Program-made: the position numbers and the translations under genes | Part shown: piece by piece, positions 9,629 through 21,777 of the stretch | How positions within the stretch are numbered: the stretch's first letter is position 1 | Layout of the letters: the number at the start of each line of letters is the position of its first letter | Source of the DNA: Sergeia podlipaevii | Taxonomy: Eukaryota > Euglenozoa > Kinetoplastea > Trypanosomatida > Trypanosomatidae | Assembly: GCA_030849805.1 (NCBI GenBank) | Contig: JASANZ010002205.1 | Span: 1-64,000 of the forward strand | Length of the DNA: 64,000 nt | Direction: 5' to 3' | Notes under the pieces: model-generated | What the model saw: the letters and a program-made list of their open reading frames with translations, nothing else | What the model was told of the DNA's origin: nothing | The model's database searches: none

Positions 9629-10348
9629 ACTTTTTGCTGTGGGTGGATGGTAGTATATGAGCACGTGATGGTGATGACAATGGTCGATGGAGTTGGTGTA
9701 AAGTCGTGTTGTTTATTTGTTTTTGTTTTTTTTGTTTTTTTTGGTTAGTGGGTATGGAAAGGATGAATATAGAACACACGCATAGATAAAGGGGGCTCAA
9801 TTGATGAGACGAAAGTTTTCTTTTTCTTTCCGTTTTGCTGTTTGTGATTACTTTGAAGTGCCTTTTTCAATAAAAAGTTTTTTTTTCTTTTGCGTTCACC
9901 ATTTGCGTACATAAACGACAACAACAACAAAAAAAAAAAAATGACATGACACGAACGATGGAGAAAGGGATAAAGGAGAGGAGTAAACAACAGGATGTAC
10001 TCATGTAGAGCCTCCTTTTAAAAAAAAGAATATAAAATAATAATAATAAATAATAATGTTTACTGGTTATGTTCATTATGTATGGCGGTTTCTAGGAGCC
10101 ACGTGGTTATTTTTGGTAGCAATTAATGCACATATATGTACTCATCTTCTTCTTGTCGTTATTCTTTTTTTTTTCCTTGCAATGACAAGGTACATTGCGT
10201 GACTTCAAGACTGTGTAGTAGGCTGTGACGTGGCGCAACGTCTTTTTATTTTTTTTACTTTCTAGCCCCCCTTTTTCATACACACGTACACGCAGCAAAA
10301 GAAACTAGCAAGAACGAAAAAGGGGTATTAAACTGAGCTGTCTCTTGC
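9629..10348. other. spacer, with two mutually exclusive small hairpins at 10175-10198
   Basis: This AT-rich spacer has T- and A-runs and a (TAA) stretch near 10036-10057. CCTTG/CAAGG (10175-10190) and GCAATG/CATTGC (10179-10198) are overlapping inverted repeats. No gene is seen. Confidence 0.6.
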
Positions 10349-13117
10349 ATGCCAGATCATCAGGCAGCAGAGGTGCTGCCGCCTCAACAGCAACAACAGC
10401 AGCAGCAGGTGCTGCGTCAGCGGATCACCGATCTTCTTCCTATTATCCGTGATGAACTCAGCAGCCGTTGTGATGCCGTGGGTGCTCCTCTTACTTCTCT
10501 TGGCGAGAGCAGCATGAGCACGTGCGAAGATGAAGAGACGTGCACTCGGCGACGGATTGAGCAAGAGGCACGTTTTGTCGTCTTATCATGTCGTTTTTTC
10601 TTTACGGAATGCCTCAGGACAGGGTGTGCAGTAACTCCCCAAATAGTCCTCGCAATGGAGCAAAGTCCATGTGACGAAGTAACCGCGGTGCAATCAATGG
10701 TGCCTGTGGGCACTAGCAATATTATGAGTTCCTCTATTGAAGATGTCTGTGATCAACATTATCATCGTAGTAGTTGTATTATTGGCGATGGTAGTGGCTG
10801 CGGTGATGGAGACATCGCGGCACAGTTAGCTGCTTGTGATGTCCCCTCGTCATCACCGTCATCTTCACCGCAATTGCTTGGCGTAGCGGGAGACACGCAA
10901 CGCAGCGGTGGTGGTTGCACTGGTGTCAGTGCAGATGTTCTACAAGAGCGGCAGAAGCAGCAACCCACGCAGGATGCTGTGTATGCAAACGGCGAGCATA
11001 TTGGTAGCACACCAGGACAACGGCAGGTATCAAAAGCAGAAGAAGGGGAGGACCAAATAATGGTCCGCTATTATAGGTTTAAGCACTCCCCATGGCGAGC
11101 TTACCGTACCTTTGTGTCAGCCACGTCATCAGTACTACCGGAATGCTCTACTTCACCAAGCGGTGATGCTGCTGCTACGTGCCGCTATCGACTTTCTTTA
11201 CCTCCTACCCCGCCACACCTTTCCTTCACTGGTCCTCTTCTCACTGTCTATGGAAAGCCACGTGGGTACGCGGAGAAGGACATAGCCCTCACAAGGCAGG
11301 AAAGGATCTGCGCCGATTGTCTCTCGACACTTCGCCCGCTGTGGTGCTGTGTGCGTCGTGATGGATTTCTATCTTGGGGCTCCGCACACTTTTGTTATTA
11401 CACGGGATTGTACTACTGCGACGCGTGCAGAGACGCAGATGGCGGCGAGACGGCCGTCATTCCCGCTCATCTTATCTTCCACTGGGACTGCACACCACTA
11501 CCGGTGTGCCACGCAGCCGCTAATTTCCTTACGCTTCACATGGACAAGCCTCTCTATAATATCTCTGAACTGCGACCAGAACTCTATGCGCTGGAGCCAC
11601 TCTTGGATGCGGTGCACCTCATGCGCAAGCAGCTCATGCGCCTGCGAGAAGTAGGTATTCATTGCCCTGTGTTCAGAGAGCTGTTCTATCGCGAGACCGC
11701 TTTGGAACCTCCCTTTTCTTCCTCTCCCTCTGTAGGCGGCATTGATACCACAACACCGGCAGTAGTGCAGCAACCAACAGGGCCGACTGTCGCAGTCACC
11801 GCGGTGGCGGCGGCAAAGAGCACCGCCTTTGCGCTTGATGAGGAAGAGGCCAAGTGTTATATACCACTTGGACAGCGTTATCGCATTGAAGGTAGCGAAC
11901 TGTGGTCGCTGCGTGACTTGGTGGAAGTGCATCGCTACAGCAATGCGGGTGGCGATGGGAAGTCGGCAAGGTCGAGGCTGCCTGTTGGCTACGTGCCAGT
12001 GAGTGTCCAGCAGCGGCATCGACACTCAGTGTCGTCGCAAGGGACACCTCTTCCACTTCGCTCTCTCCCTCCTCTCAGCGTCACCACAGAAGTACAAACT
12101 CCATGTGGGGGCGTCAACGGCAGCAGTGTTATGAGCAGTAGTAGCGGTAGCGGTAGTACTCGCACTACGTTTTCGCTTCGTCCCTTAAGTGCATCCGTGG
12201 CTTCTTCTCTTCCACTGTGGCTGAGGGCGGCTGCGTTAGGGCACCCAAGTCGCATGCTGGCTCGCTCCTGGCATCATCAGTCCTCGCGTGGCGAAACTGC
12301 GCGTGGAACGCCACGTCTGAGTGCGCAGAGCACGGCAGTTGCTGCCGCTGGATCTAGTTCTCAGGGCATGGAAAATTATGACGGTGCAACTTCAGCTTCT
12401 AGTGTGGCCGCTCGGAGCGCATCGCAAGCACGGCACGTGTCTTCGCTTCCATCATCTCCAGGTGGAAGGAGTTGGCAAGGATACACAGGAGAACCACCGC
12501 AGCCACAACAACATGATTATGAAGAATGTGCACTGCTGCGTGAGCTACGTGCCATGCGTACACGCATGACAAGGCACATTGCGCACTGCCCCTGTTGCCT
12601 TCCACGCAGCGTAGACGTGTGCCTTACTTGCTGTCTTGCAGCTGGTGGGAAGGATGAGATGGATGGAGTGCTGGGCTTTATGGAGGCTCAGATGGACAGC
12701 GTGGCACGAGGCATGTCAACAGTGGCTTCAGCACGTAGCGAGGGAGTCCGGGCTCCTCCTCTCTCCTCTCCTTCTTTACCCTTTTCATTTTTTTCTTCAA
12801 ATTGTGCCCCTACTGTGCGTGATATTTCGTCACCGATTGCGTTTCTCTCTACTCTTCCTCCTAACGTGCAAGCGAGTGTTGTGGTGTCGTATGACGTGCT
12901 GCACACGTGGTGTTGCGCAGCATGTGGTGCGTGCTATCATGCGGAGTGTGGTGGGGCTGGCTTTGGAGCCAGGAGTAGGCGTTGGGAGTGCCCTCTGTGT
13001 GGCGAGTTTGCCCTGGTTGCATCTTCAGCTTTGAATGAGAAAGCAAAAGAAAAAGCTCAACACACACAAACAGAAGAAAAAAATACAAGAGAATGTATAG
13101 GTGAGTACTGCGAGTGA
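10349..13117 (+). CDS. Rubicon-homology-like zinc domain protein
   Basis: This is a 922-residue protein. From about residue 320, paired Cys (CADC at 321-324), then WCC, FCYYTGLYYCDAC, an IPAHLIFHWD segment (His378) and a stretch beginning LYNISELRPELYALEPLLDAVHLMRKQL follow in an order I know from the Rubicon homology (RH) domain. In that domain of Rubicon, PLEKHM1, Pacer and DEF8 the pattern is Y-C-x-Y-T-G-x-Y-F-C, then IPAR-x-x-x-x-WD, then LYN/FNIxxLNPxLY. The second half of the zinc cluster is far downstream: HCPCC at 746-750, CLTCC, WCCAACGACYHAEC from 854 and WECPLC from 879. About 240 low-complexity residues separate the halves. RH domains bind Rab7 on late endosomes in animals. No RUN domain is visible. 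A PHD/RING-type finger is the alternative reading for the last cluster alone. Confidence 0.75.
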   Translation: MPDHQAAEVLPPQQQQQQQQVLRQRITDLLPIIRDELSSRCDAVGAPLTSLGESSMSTCEDEETCTRRRIEQEARFVVLSCRFFFTECLRTGCAVTPQIVLAMEQSPCDEVTAVQSMVPVGTSNIMSSSIEDVCDQHYHRSSCIIGDGSGCGDGDIAAQLAACDVPSSSPSSSPQLLGVAGDTQRSGGGCTGVSADVLQERQKQQPTQDAVYANGEHIGSTPGQRQVSKAEEGEDQIMVRYYRFKHSPWRAYRTFVSATSSVLPECSTSPSGDAAATCRYRLSLPPTPPHLSFTGPLLTVYGKPRGYAEKDIALTRQERICADCLSTLRPLWCCVRRDGFLSWGSAHFCYYTGLYYCDACRDADGGETAVIPAHLIFHWDCTPLPVCHAAANFLTLHMDKPLYNISELRPELYALEPLLDAVHLMRKQLMRLREVGIHCPVFRELFYRETALEPPFSSSPSVGGIDTTTPAVVQQPTGPTVAVTAVAAAKSTAFALDEEEAKCYIPLGQRYRIEGSELWSLRDLVEVHRYSNAGGDGKSARSRLPVGYVPVSVQQRHRHSVSSQGTPLPLRSLPPLSVTTEVQTPCGGVNGSSVMSSSSGSGSTRTTFSLRPLSASVASSLPLWLRAAALGHPSRMLARSWHHQSSRGETARGTPRLSAQSTAVAAAGSSSQGMENYDGATSASSVAARSASQARHVSSLPSSPGGRSWQGYTGEPPQPQQHDYEECALLRELRAMRTRMTRHIAHCPCCLPRSVDVCLTCCLAAGGKDEMDGVLGFMEAQMDSVARGMSTVASARSEGVRAPPLSSPSLPFSFFSSNCAPTVRDISSPIAFLSTLPPNVQASVVVSYDVLHTWCCAACGACYHAECGGAGFGARSRRWECPLCGEFALVASSALNEKAKEKAQHTQTEEKNTRECIGEYCE

Positions 13118-13792
13118 TACCTTTTTTTATCTTTATCGTGTTTTGTTCTGCTTTCAGAAATGTTTTTTTTTTTCTTCTCCTTTTTGCTCTGGTTGAGTTG
13201 AACGGAGGAGCGATTACCGTTGCGTACTGTTTGAGTTTTTAAATTATACATATATATACAAAAAAAAAGCGAATGGAAGCACAATTCCTTTTTTTTTTCT
13301 ACTTTTTCTGCTTATCATAATATGGTTGCTAAAAGACTCCTACTTTATTTTTGTTGTTGTTAGTATTTTTTTTTTCCTTTAAATGTCTCTCTTCCTATTC
13401 TTCTATATATTTCTTTTGTTGTTGTATGCGTATGTTCTCGCTTTTTTTTTTCAAGTAGGGTATATTGTTTCTATTATTATTATTTCTATTTTGAAAGAAA
13501 CGCAAGAAAGCATATAGAAGAAATTTATTATCTTAATCTGCCATTTATATTTTTGTGCCTTCCTCACTTACTATTATCACAAGCCAAGAAGAAAATTAGA
13601 AGAAAAAATAGAAAGGTGCTAGCATTGACCACAATACCCACCTTCTCCTAGTACTCTGGTGCTTTTTTTTATTATTATTTTATCTTTAACAACCTTTTTT
13701 TTCTTTTGTTGTTGTCGCTAGAACAGGAAGGGGAAACATAAATATATATATCAACTGACATCATCATCATCATCATCATCATCTTTACAAAA
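13118..13792. other. spacer, no gene seen
   Basis: This T-rich spacer has (TTG) and (ATT) stretches. An (ATC) run at 13761-13782 lies directly before the start codon of the hydroxylase gene. Confidence 0.6.
13690..13721 (+). promoter_or_regulatory. predicted spliced-leader acceptor, AG at 13720-13721
   Basis: A pyrimidine tract ending GTTGTTGTCGCTAG lies 71 bases before the ATG at 13793. A second AG lies at 13725. Confidence 0.5.
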
Positions 13793-15400
13793 ATGGACAG
13801 TAACGCGTGTACTCAGGTTGCCTCCAATGAGGCCGACATCGTTCAAACATCGAGCAACAGCAACGTGAGCAGCAACAGCGTGAACGAGGTCATTCATGCC
13901 AGCAACGGTGCTGCAAAGTACAATAAGAAGAAGAATGTCGCTGCAGCCACCTCCGCAGTTGCAACGGGGAAAACGAACACCAGCAATGCTTCTTCTTCTG
14001 CTGCTGCTGCTGTTCCGCAAACAGCACTCCAGCAGTCTCTCGTTCCCGCCCTGAGCAAGCTCGTCACCATCGATGCCTCCAGCGGTGAAATGATTTTTGA
14101 GCATGCGAAGGACTTCCAGGAGTACGCCGTTGCCCGTGCCAACAAGTGGGAGACGCGGAAGCACGGCTCCTGTCCCATCACAGCAGATATGACGCCCACG
14201 AAGCCTTGCATGTTTATCTACATGGGTAAGGTGTACGATGCCACAGAATTTATTGCTGTCCACCCTGGCGGTGCCGAAGTGATGCATGATTACAATGGCA
14301 AGGACATTACGGAGACGTTCCACGATGAGTACAACTTTCATGGACACACAAAGACTGCACTCAACATGTTGCTGCAGTACCGCGTCGGTCGCGTGAAGAA
14401 GGTGCGCAGTGACGTGGCAGGAGAGCAAGGTGAGTTGGAAGACTACATACTTGAGGAACTGACGGCCTACCCGAAAATCACTGAAAAGGAGATATTTTAC
14501 AAGGAGTTCACGATACGCCGCGATCGTGGGCTTGTGTGGCAGGCAATTTTCCTCTCTCTCCCGCAGTACATGCACCTTATCAACACGCCAATCTACGTGC
14601 CCCACTGCCAGCTCTTCGACACTGCCCTCCTCGAACCCTTCTCGAAGACACAGTGGTGGCTCGTTGCGGCCCTCTGGCTCCCTCTCTCCATGTTCTGGAC
14701 TTTCCGCGGTGTCATGACGGACTACACGAACGCCAACCCAGCGTGGAGCAGCATGTGGGATCCCTACCTATACTTCCCCAATAAAAATTTAATCTTTCAC
14801 AACTATCCCAGCATGGAGAGCGCCATCCCGCCTTCGCTCACAAACGGTACCACTAACATGACACCCAAGCAGATCGCGGAGCTGCAGTACACTCACGCGC
14901 TGGAGATGAGTCACTTTAGCATCCTCTTTGTTATCGCGATGTGGCTGTCCGGTGTGGTGCTGTGGACGCTCATGGAGTACTTCATCCACCGCGTTGTGTT
15001 CCACTTTGAGCGCGCCATCCCTGAGGCGCTCTTCGACAATCCCCCGTGCAAGTGGCTTCACATGCTTCTCCATGGCATTCATCACATTATCCCTATGGAC
15101 CCCAACCGTCTTGTCTTTCCTCCTGCCCTTTTTGTTGCGGCCTCCTTCACTATCTACAATTTGTACTCCTTCCTCTTCACCGGAAGCTGTCTGGATATTC
15201 TTGCTGGTGGTGTTGTCTTTGGCTATGTGTGCTACGATGAGATCCACTATCTCATTCACCACGTGGATGCACAGGACTTTTACTTCAAGGACCTGAAGAA
15301 GTATCATCACGCGCACCACTACGTGGACGACACCCGTGGGTTCGGTATCAGCAGTAAGTTCTGGGATTACGTATTCAGGACCACTTGCAAGAAGAACTAA
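13793..15400 (+). CDS. FA2H: fatty acid 2-hydroxylase (cytochrome b5 + hydroxylase)
   Basis: This 535-residue enzyme should 2-hydroxylate fatty acids or ceramide acyl chains at the ER. After about 85 Ser/Asn/Ala-rich residues comes a cytochrome b5 domain with HPGG at 157-160 and the second haem His region (FHGHTKTALNMLLQYRVG). The hydroxylase part has the full His set: HRVVFH at 399-404, H423 and H427 with HGIHH to 431 followed by PMDPNRLVFPP, YDEIHYLIHH (His485 onward), and YHHAHHY at 504-510. Several hydrophobic segments flank these boxes, consistent with four TM helices. The architecture equals yeast Scs7 and animal FA2H, with a longer N-terminus and extra loop. It is the only enzyme of sphingolipid/fatty acid modification here, and the acyl-CoA synthetase 11 kb upstream is a loose metabolic neighbour. 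Confidence 0.95.
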   Translation: MDSNACTQVASNEADIVQTSSNSNVSSNSVNEVIHASNGAAKYNKKKNVAAATSAVATGKTNTSNASSSAAAAVPQTALQQSLVPALSKLVTIDASSGEMIFEHAKDFQEYAVARANKWETRKHGSCPITADMTPTKPCMFIYMGKVYDATEFIAVHPGGAEVMHDYNGKDITETFHDEYNFHGHTKTALNMLLQYRVGRVKKVRSDVAGEQGELEDYILEELTAYPKITEKEIFYKEFTIRRDRGLVWQAIFLSLPQYMHLINTPIYVPHCQLFDTALLEPFSKTQWWLVAALWLPLSMFWTFRGVMTDYTNANPAWSSMWDPYLYFPNKNLIFHNYPSMESAIPPSLTNGTTNMTPKQIAELQYTHALEMSHFSILFVIAMWLSGVVLWTLMEYFIHRVVFHFERAIPEALFDNPPCKWLHMLLHGIHHIIPMDPNRLVFPPALFVAASFTIYNLYSFLFTGSCLDILAGGVVFGYVCYDEIHYLIHHVDAQDFYFKDLKKYHHAHHYVDDTRGFGISSKFWDYVFRTTCKKN

Positions 15401-15582
15401 ATGAAATGTAGGAGGGGGGAAAAAAAAGAGCATATGGAAGAAAAGATGCGTTTGACCATATATGTTTTTCTACTTTTTAATTCTTCTCTCTCGGTTATTG
15501 TTCTTTTTTTTTTTCGTTGTTGTTGATGTTATTGTCATTGTTGTTGCTTTGCTGGGTTTCTATGCTAGTGGCCAGGTGTCTG

Positions 15583-15614
<32 letters not shown>

Positions 15615-18304
15615 GCATCGAGAGAAACCGCACTAGTAGAAAAAAAAAAGGAAATAAGCAAACAATGGCGACGACAATAAAACAAATAACAGAAAAATAT
15701 ATCGAGTTGAAGATACAGAGAGAGATGGAGTAAAAAAAAAAAGATAAATGGGTGATAATATATAATAATAATAATAAAATTGCAGGAGGAGTCGGGAAGA
15801 CGTTAAGAGTAAAAGCAAATAAATGGTGTCAGTTTACATATGACATGAGGGCAAATCAACAACAGCAACAGAAAAAAAAAAAAAGACAACTCTGCGGGAG
15901 TGGTTCTTTTTTTTTTTCTTCTTCTTAAATATCTGAAGGAGAATGCCAAACATAAGAAGGGGTACAGACGTACGCGTAGCTGAATCCATAGAACAATGAA
16001 GAACTTGATTTCTGTTTGAAAGCGAAAAATGAAAGTGAAAATATAAAAGGGCGAGAAGAGCACAGGAAGGTGAGATCACATAAAAATGAAAATTGTCGTT
16101 TGATTATCTATTTTTTATTTTACGTTTTTTTTTATATATTTGCTTGTTTGCTTCTCTTTACTTTCTTCCTAAAGAAAGCTGTCGGAGAGACATGAGCAAG
16201 AGGTCAAAGTAAAAGTAGTGTGGGTTGTTTCCTTCTCACATGTACTCAACAACGGAGAAGACAAACGAAAGAAAAAAAAAAGAAGAACAACAACAGCAAA
16301 AGAAAGAAGTCTTGCTTTGTTCTATATGTCACTCAATTCTTTTAGCCTTTTCTTTAACGTGCAATTATCTTTTTTTAAAACGCATTGTTCCATATATATA
16401 TGCTTTGGAGCGTCATTTTATAGAACTGGCGGAATAAAAATAAAATGAAAACTGAAAGAGAACGGACAGCAGGTGGGTGAGGAAGAGAAGTACTGATGTC
16501 GCCTGAGAGGTGAGTCAGAGAAATACGCGACCAAGTATGCCACCTTTTAGAAGAAGAAAAAGAAGGCACTATTGCGAATTACTACTCCTCTCCTTCTCTC
16601 TCTCCTCTCGCAAAAGGAAAAGCATTTTTTTTTTCGTTTTAGTTGAAGTTGCTTATTATACATAATTTTCCTTTTTTGATTAATGTTTTGATTGCTGGTA
16701 TTTTTTTTTGATTTGTAAGTCTGCTTTTTTTTTTTGAAGAAATAATGTTCTCATCGACTTTTTATATTTGCTTTCCCTTTTCCCATCGGTTTGGGCGGTG
16801 ATTGTTGGTGGAGGAGGGGACAGTTATTTTGTTCCTTTTTGAAACCCTTATCCTATCTTTCTTTGCTTCTTTCTTTTCTCTTGGTCGCCTTTTTTTTTGG
16901 TATGGGGAAAGAGATGAAAATCGTACGTAGCATGCCCCCCCCCTAATCTCCCTCCCCCTCTCTATTATTCCCTTTTTCTTAAAAGAAAACAAATGAAAGT
17001 CAGAATGAAAGAAGACATTTTTCTCTAAAGGTGCAGAGCAAGAGCGTATATTGCTGCGTTGGTAGGTACTGAGCTGAAGGTGACGTCTTTAGTGTCTTCA
17101 CTACCTCACTGATGTGTTGTTTGTTGCTTGTTTTGGTTTTTCTTCTTTACATTTTTGAAAAAAAAGTTATGAATACTGCGAAGGCAAATATGAAAGTAAA
17201 ATAAGAAGAGAAAACAAAACAAATTTAAGGGGGAAGGGAACTGGAGTAGGCAGCATGCATTTTCTTTCTTACTTCCTTATATATGCACACACACACCCGC
17301 CTCCTTCCTGTACCCTATTGATACATATATTGTGATGGTATGTGTGTGTGTGTGTGTGTGTGTGTTGATGAGTGAGTAGATGTCTATGTATGAGCGCAGA
17401 TGTATTCATCTATACGAGACATCGTAATGCATATATGTGTGTGTGGCCTCAATCTATCTTTCTATATATATATATATATATGTTGTGCTCGCCTCAATAG
17501 AGAGGGAGTGTAGAACAGTGTATATATGCATTAAGGGAGAGAGTGAGAAGGGAAAAGATAATGCATGATTGAGGGTGTTCTGTGCCTAAATGCTTCGCTA
17601 TATACCATTTAGGAGCGTCACTGTTGAGTCTGTTCAAATATATTTTTTTTGCTCTCCATTTTTTTTTTTTTTGATCCCCACACATTTTTTTTTGTTGTTG
17701 TTACATCTTTCACTATTTTAAAAAATTATTATAATATGCATATATATATATATATATATGTGCGTGTGATTTTTTTGATTTTTTCTTTCTTTCTTTCTTT
17801 TTTGTTTTGTTTTGCGTGTTGGAAGTTACGCATTAGTTCTCATTGTGTGTGTTGCAACTGTGATATCTGTGTACTGTATCGATTGCTTCATGCATGTGAG
17901 CATCTATGTGTTGTGGGCCCCTGGCAGATCTTGATGTTATGTTTGTTGTTTCAAGGGGAAGGGGGGGGAGAAATAAAGTTAGAAGGGAAAAATACGAAAA
18001 TTAGAATGAAGAAACAAAAAGTGCTCAGACAACACCTTTTCTTTTTGAATAAAAGACGCTCTGTATATACACTTTTTTTATATATATGCATATCAACGGC
18101 TATTAGTCGTATACAATGTACGTCGTTACTTCTTCTTTCTTCACCTTTCTTTCGGTTTTGTTTGCTTGTTTGTTTGTTTTTTTCCTTATAGAATTGGGTA
18201 CTTTTGCACGTGAGTTTCCGCCTCTGCCTTTCTTTCACAGGCTTCTTTTTTAACAGAGGAGCAGTTACATATTAATGACTCCCTTGACTCTCTCTTTTTT
18301 TATT

Positions 18305-18335
<31 letters not shown>

Positions 18336-18904
18336 GTGTTGGTGCTGCTTTATATACGTATACACACATATGTACATATGTCTTGAAAACGCCTCTGAAG
18401 TCTCCAGCACTTTCACACGCTCTTTCTTTAATTTTTTTTTTGAAAAAAAAAAAACTTTTTATGCGGAAGAAAGCGAATTTTAATCTTTTACTTTTTATTT
18501 TTATTTTAACGGCTTAGATAACATGTACTGTTGACATCTATACACTCACACACAGGTTTTTGTAAATTAAAAGAGAGATAGATAGAAAAAAAAAATACAC
18601 TTTCTCTCTCTGCTGCTGATACGTCTCTCTTTTTTTTCTTCTCTCTCTCTCTCTCTCTGCAGATATATGGGAAAAATATGGTATGCTTTTGATTTTATCT
18701 GGGCCGCATGTATGTGTTCGTGAGAGAGAGAGAGAGAGAGAAGCACAGATGTGAGGAAGTACACACAAAAATATGATATATAATTATGGTTCTGAGACGT
18801 TTACCACGAAACTCGCATTTAGACAGCTACCACCGCTAGAGAAGGGAGGGCGAAAAAAAAATCACAATAGCAATAATCGTATATATATACCTATATATAT
18901 ATAT

Positions 18905-18908
<4 letters not shown>

Positions 18909-18944
<36 letters not shown>
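18909..18944. repeat. (AG)n followed by an 11-base G-run
   Basis: A 26-base AG microsatellite runs into 11 consecutive G. A similar (GA) plus G-run arrangement, separated by some 85 bases, occurs at 44117-44242. Confidence 0.8.
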
Positions 18945-20466
18945 AAAGAAGGAAAAAGAAGAAAAGGAAGAACAAGTATATGATGCAACAACTGCAAACT
19001 GGAGACAACGAATGAGAGAAAGTCTGCAAGGGGATGTGTAATCACTAGAATTGTGTATGTGATTTACTTACTTTATAATTATTATTATTATTATTATCTC
19101 TCTATTATCGTTTTCATTCCTTTTTCTCATCTCTTTTTGTTTCTCATTATTACCTCTTTCTTTTTTTTTCGGTAACTTTGAAATGCGCAATTATTCTCTC
19201 TCTTATTAAAAAATCTTTATTGTTAATATGTTGTTTTTGTGTTGATATTGTTTTTTTTTTCTTTTGCATTTGACATTTTTTTCTCTCTCTCTCGGTGGTT
19301 TTTTTTTTCGTGTTTGTTTGTGCTTCTCCTTCTTTTGAATATAATCTCCTTTTTTTTTTCTTTCTCTTGCTGTCTTGAAGATATTTACTTCACATAGTGA
19401 AGTGGAGCTACAGGCTCTAGAGAGAGAGAGAGAAGGACACGAGGAAGGAAAGGATAGGGGGGGGGGAAGTGGAAGAGAAAAAGAAAAGAATATGAAGAGG
19501 GCGAAAAAAAAAAAAGTGAAAGGCGCTACAAGAGTTGGCTTTTATGTAGAGCAATAGTAGTGTCAAGCAGCAAGAGAACCACAAAGAAAATAACAGTAAA
19601 TATGCATATATATATATATATATATATATATAGGTATATGTTTATGTATGTATGTGTGTATGTGTGTGTGTGCAACATGTTTCTCTTTTTTTTTTCTAAC
19701 TTCTGCCTTTATTTGCCTCAATACCTTTCTTTTTCTCTCTCTCTCGCTATCTCTCCAATTTCTTTTTTTTTTTTCACATAAGTCAATTAAGAAGACTGTG
19801 TATGTGTGTGCTTAAGAAAATACAATAGAGGACATTGTATATAATACCTCAGATATCTTTTATATATATATATATAAGTGTGCATTTATATATTTGTGTC
19901 TGTGCGCGTGGTGTGCGTGTATGTATGTATCTGTGTACCTTTCTATATAGAAAAGAAGGGGCATATATTTATACATATTATCTGGATAGGTCCTGCTGCT
20001 ATCCATGGCGCACATGTCTTTTTTTTTTTCTCTCATTGAGGGACTTATTCTGTTTATCTATTTATTTCCAAGAATTATCACTTTCAAACGGATGACTATA
20101 TATATGTGCAGTGATTGAAGCAAATGAGAGATCAATTTGGGGGAGAACAGAGAAGGATGTTTTGAAAAAAAGGGAAAAAAGCTTTACAGAATAGCGCCGT
20201 CTACTGGACTATACGACTGTGAAGTGCAGAGGTGGAAAGCAAAGAAAAAAAAAATAGGGAATGAGCGAACAAAGCAGGGGGACTCTTTGCTTATGATTAC
20301 TAACTGTGTTTGTGATTGTTCTCTTATATAGATGAAAGATAAAAGAGGAAGAAAGAGAGATACATCCCTTGCACTTAGAGCTCTATGTATGTGTATAGCT
20401 CCGTCTAGCTCTCACCACAAAACATCATCTACAAAAGTCTTTTTCTTCGCTTTCTCTTGCTTTTTT

Positions 20467-20507
<41 letters not shown>

Positions 20508-21755
20508 TATATACCTCCTCTTCAGTGTAGCTGATTTGTCATCGTAGTCGTCATCGTCGCCGTTTTTTTTTTCCTTGTATGACCACGTACCCCTTTCCTC
20601 TTTATTGTTACTGATTCTTGTTTATTTGCTTTTTCACTATTATTATTCTTACGATCGTTCATTTTTGTTTGTTTGTTTGTTGTTCACCCCAATTTGTTTT
20701 CTGCTGCTGTGAATATATTGCGTTTCTTTATTTTTATTTATTTATTGTAACCCATTGCGCATACACCTAAGCGCACGCGTATAAACACGCGCACGTAAAT
20801 TCAGATATATAGTTACATTCTCTCTTCGTGCATGTGTGTGTGTGTGCCTTCATAATTTTTTTTTTTTTAACTGAGGGATTAAACACAAAACAAAGGTGTA
20901 AAATACCGCCTGAGGGAGGGAGAGAGAGAGAGAGGGAGAGAGAGGATGAAGGGGTTCCTTTTTTTTTTTCTGAGTGTGTTTCTTTATTTGTTTGTTTATT
21001 GAGAGATGGCTGGTCCAATTCTTTTTCTTTGTTTCGTTGTTGTTTTGCTTTACGTTGTCGAGGCATTCGATGCTGGTGGGCATCAACAAAATAATACAGT
21101 GTTTCTATTATTTTTTTGGGGGTTCCCAGAAATCAAAAAAAATATATGGTTCGCGCTTTTTTAACAATATATATGCACATATCAAAAAAAAAGTAAGGAA
21201 GAAAGTGTCGTTATTTTTTTCTGATTTTAGCCGGTACATTATGCATTATTATGTCATGAGTACGATACAAAGGAATATATATATACAAGTGGACAAGGAG
21301 AACAACAGTTCCCGTATCCTATATGTCATGCTTTAATTTAAAAAGGATCTTCACTATTCTGCATCTTTTTTTTTTTCAGCATTGTATTTTTCTTTTTCTC
21401 TGTGGAAGTGCTTACAAAAAAAGAAAAAGAGAAGGTTTACCCATAATATAAAATAATAAAATACATATATCAAAGGAACATCAAGATTAAGTGCTTCCAA
21501 CGATTCCTATATTATCAACCTTGGAGCAAGAAGGAGAAGGGAACTTTCTTAAAAGACAAAAAAAAAGGCAAACGGCAAAAGAAAAGATACTCACGTGATT
21601 TATTTTTCTTCTTTTTTTTACCTTTTAATTCTCTCTCTCTCTCTTAAATTGAATCAAGAGAAGGAGCCTCTGCATCGCACACAATATAAAAAGGGCAAGA
21701 GTGAGGAGGGAAAAGTCGGGGATATTATAATCTCTACTATTTTTTTGATTATTAT

Positions 21756-21777
21756 TATTTTTTTTTTTTTTTTTTTT
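21756..21777 (+). promoter_or_regulatory. long poly-T tract before the 1715-aa gene
   Basis: A run of about 20 T precedes the purine-rich leader, with candidate acceptors at AG dinucleotides between 21795 and 21811. The ATG at 21815 is the first in frame after it. Confidence 0.5.

Noticed and set aside
14789..15433. 214-residue minus-strand frame opposite the hydroxylase
   Set aside because: Shadow of the conserved His-box enzyme; no independent motif.
17035..17115. possible C/D snoRNA in the large spacer
   Set aside because: CTGA-like and TGATG-like boxes occur but not in correct order or spacing.
17649..18191. 180-residue open frame in the large spacer
   Set aside because: Phe/Leu/Tyr/Ile-rich translation of T-runs and TA repeats, without coding third-position bias and with no acceptor-start arrangement.
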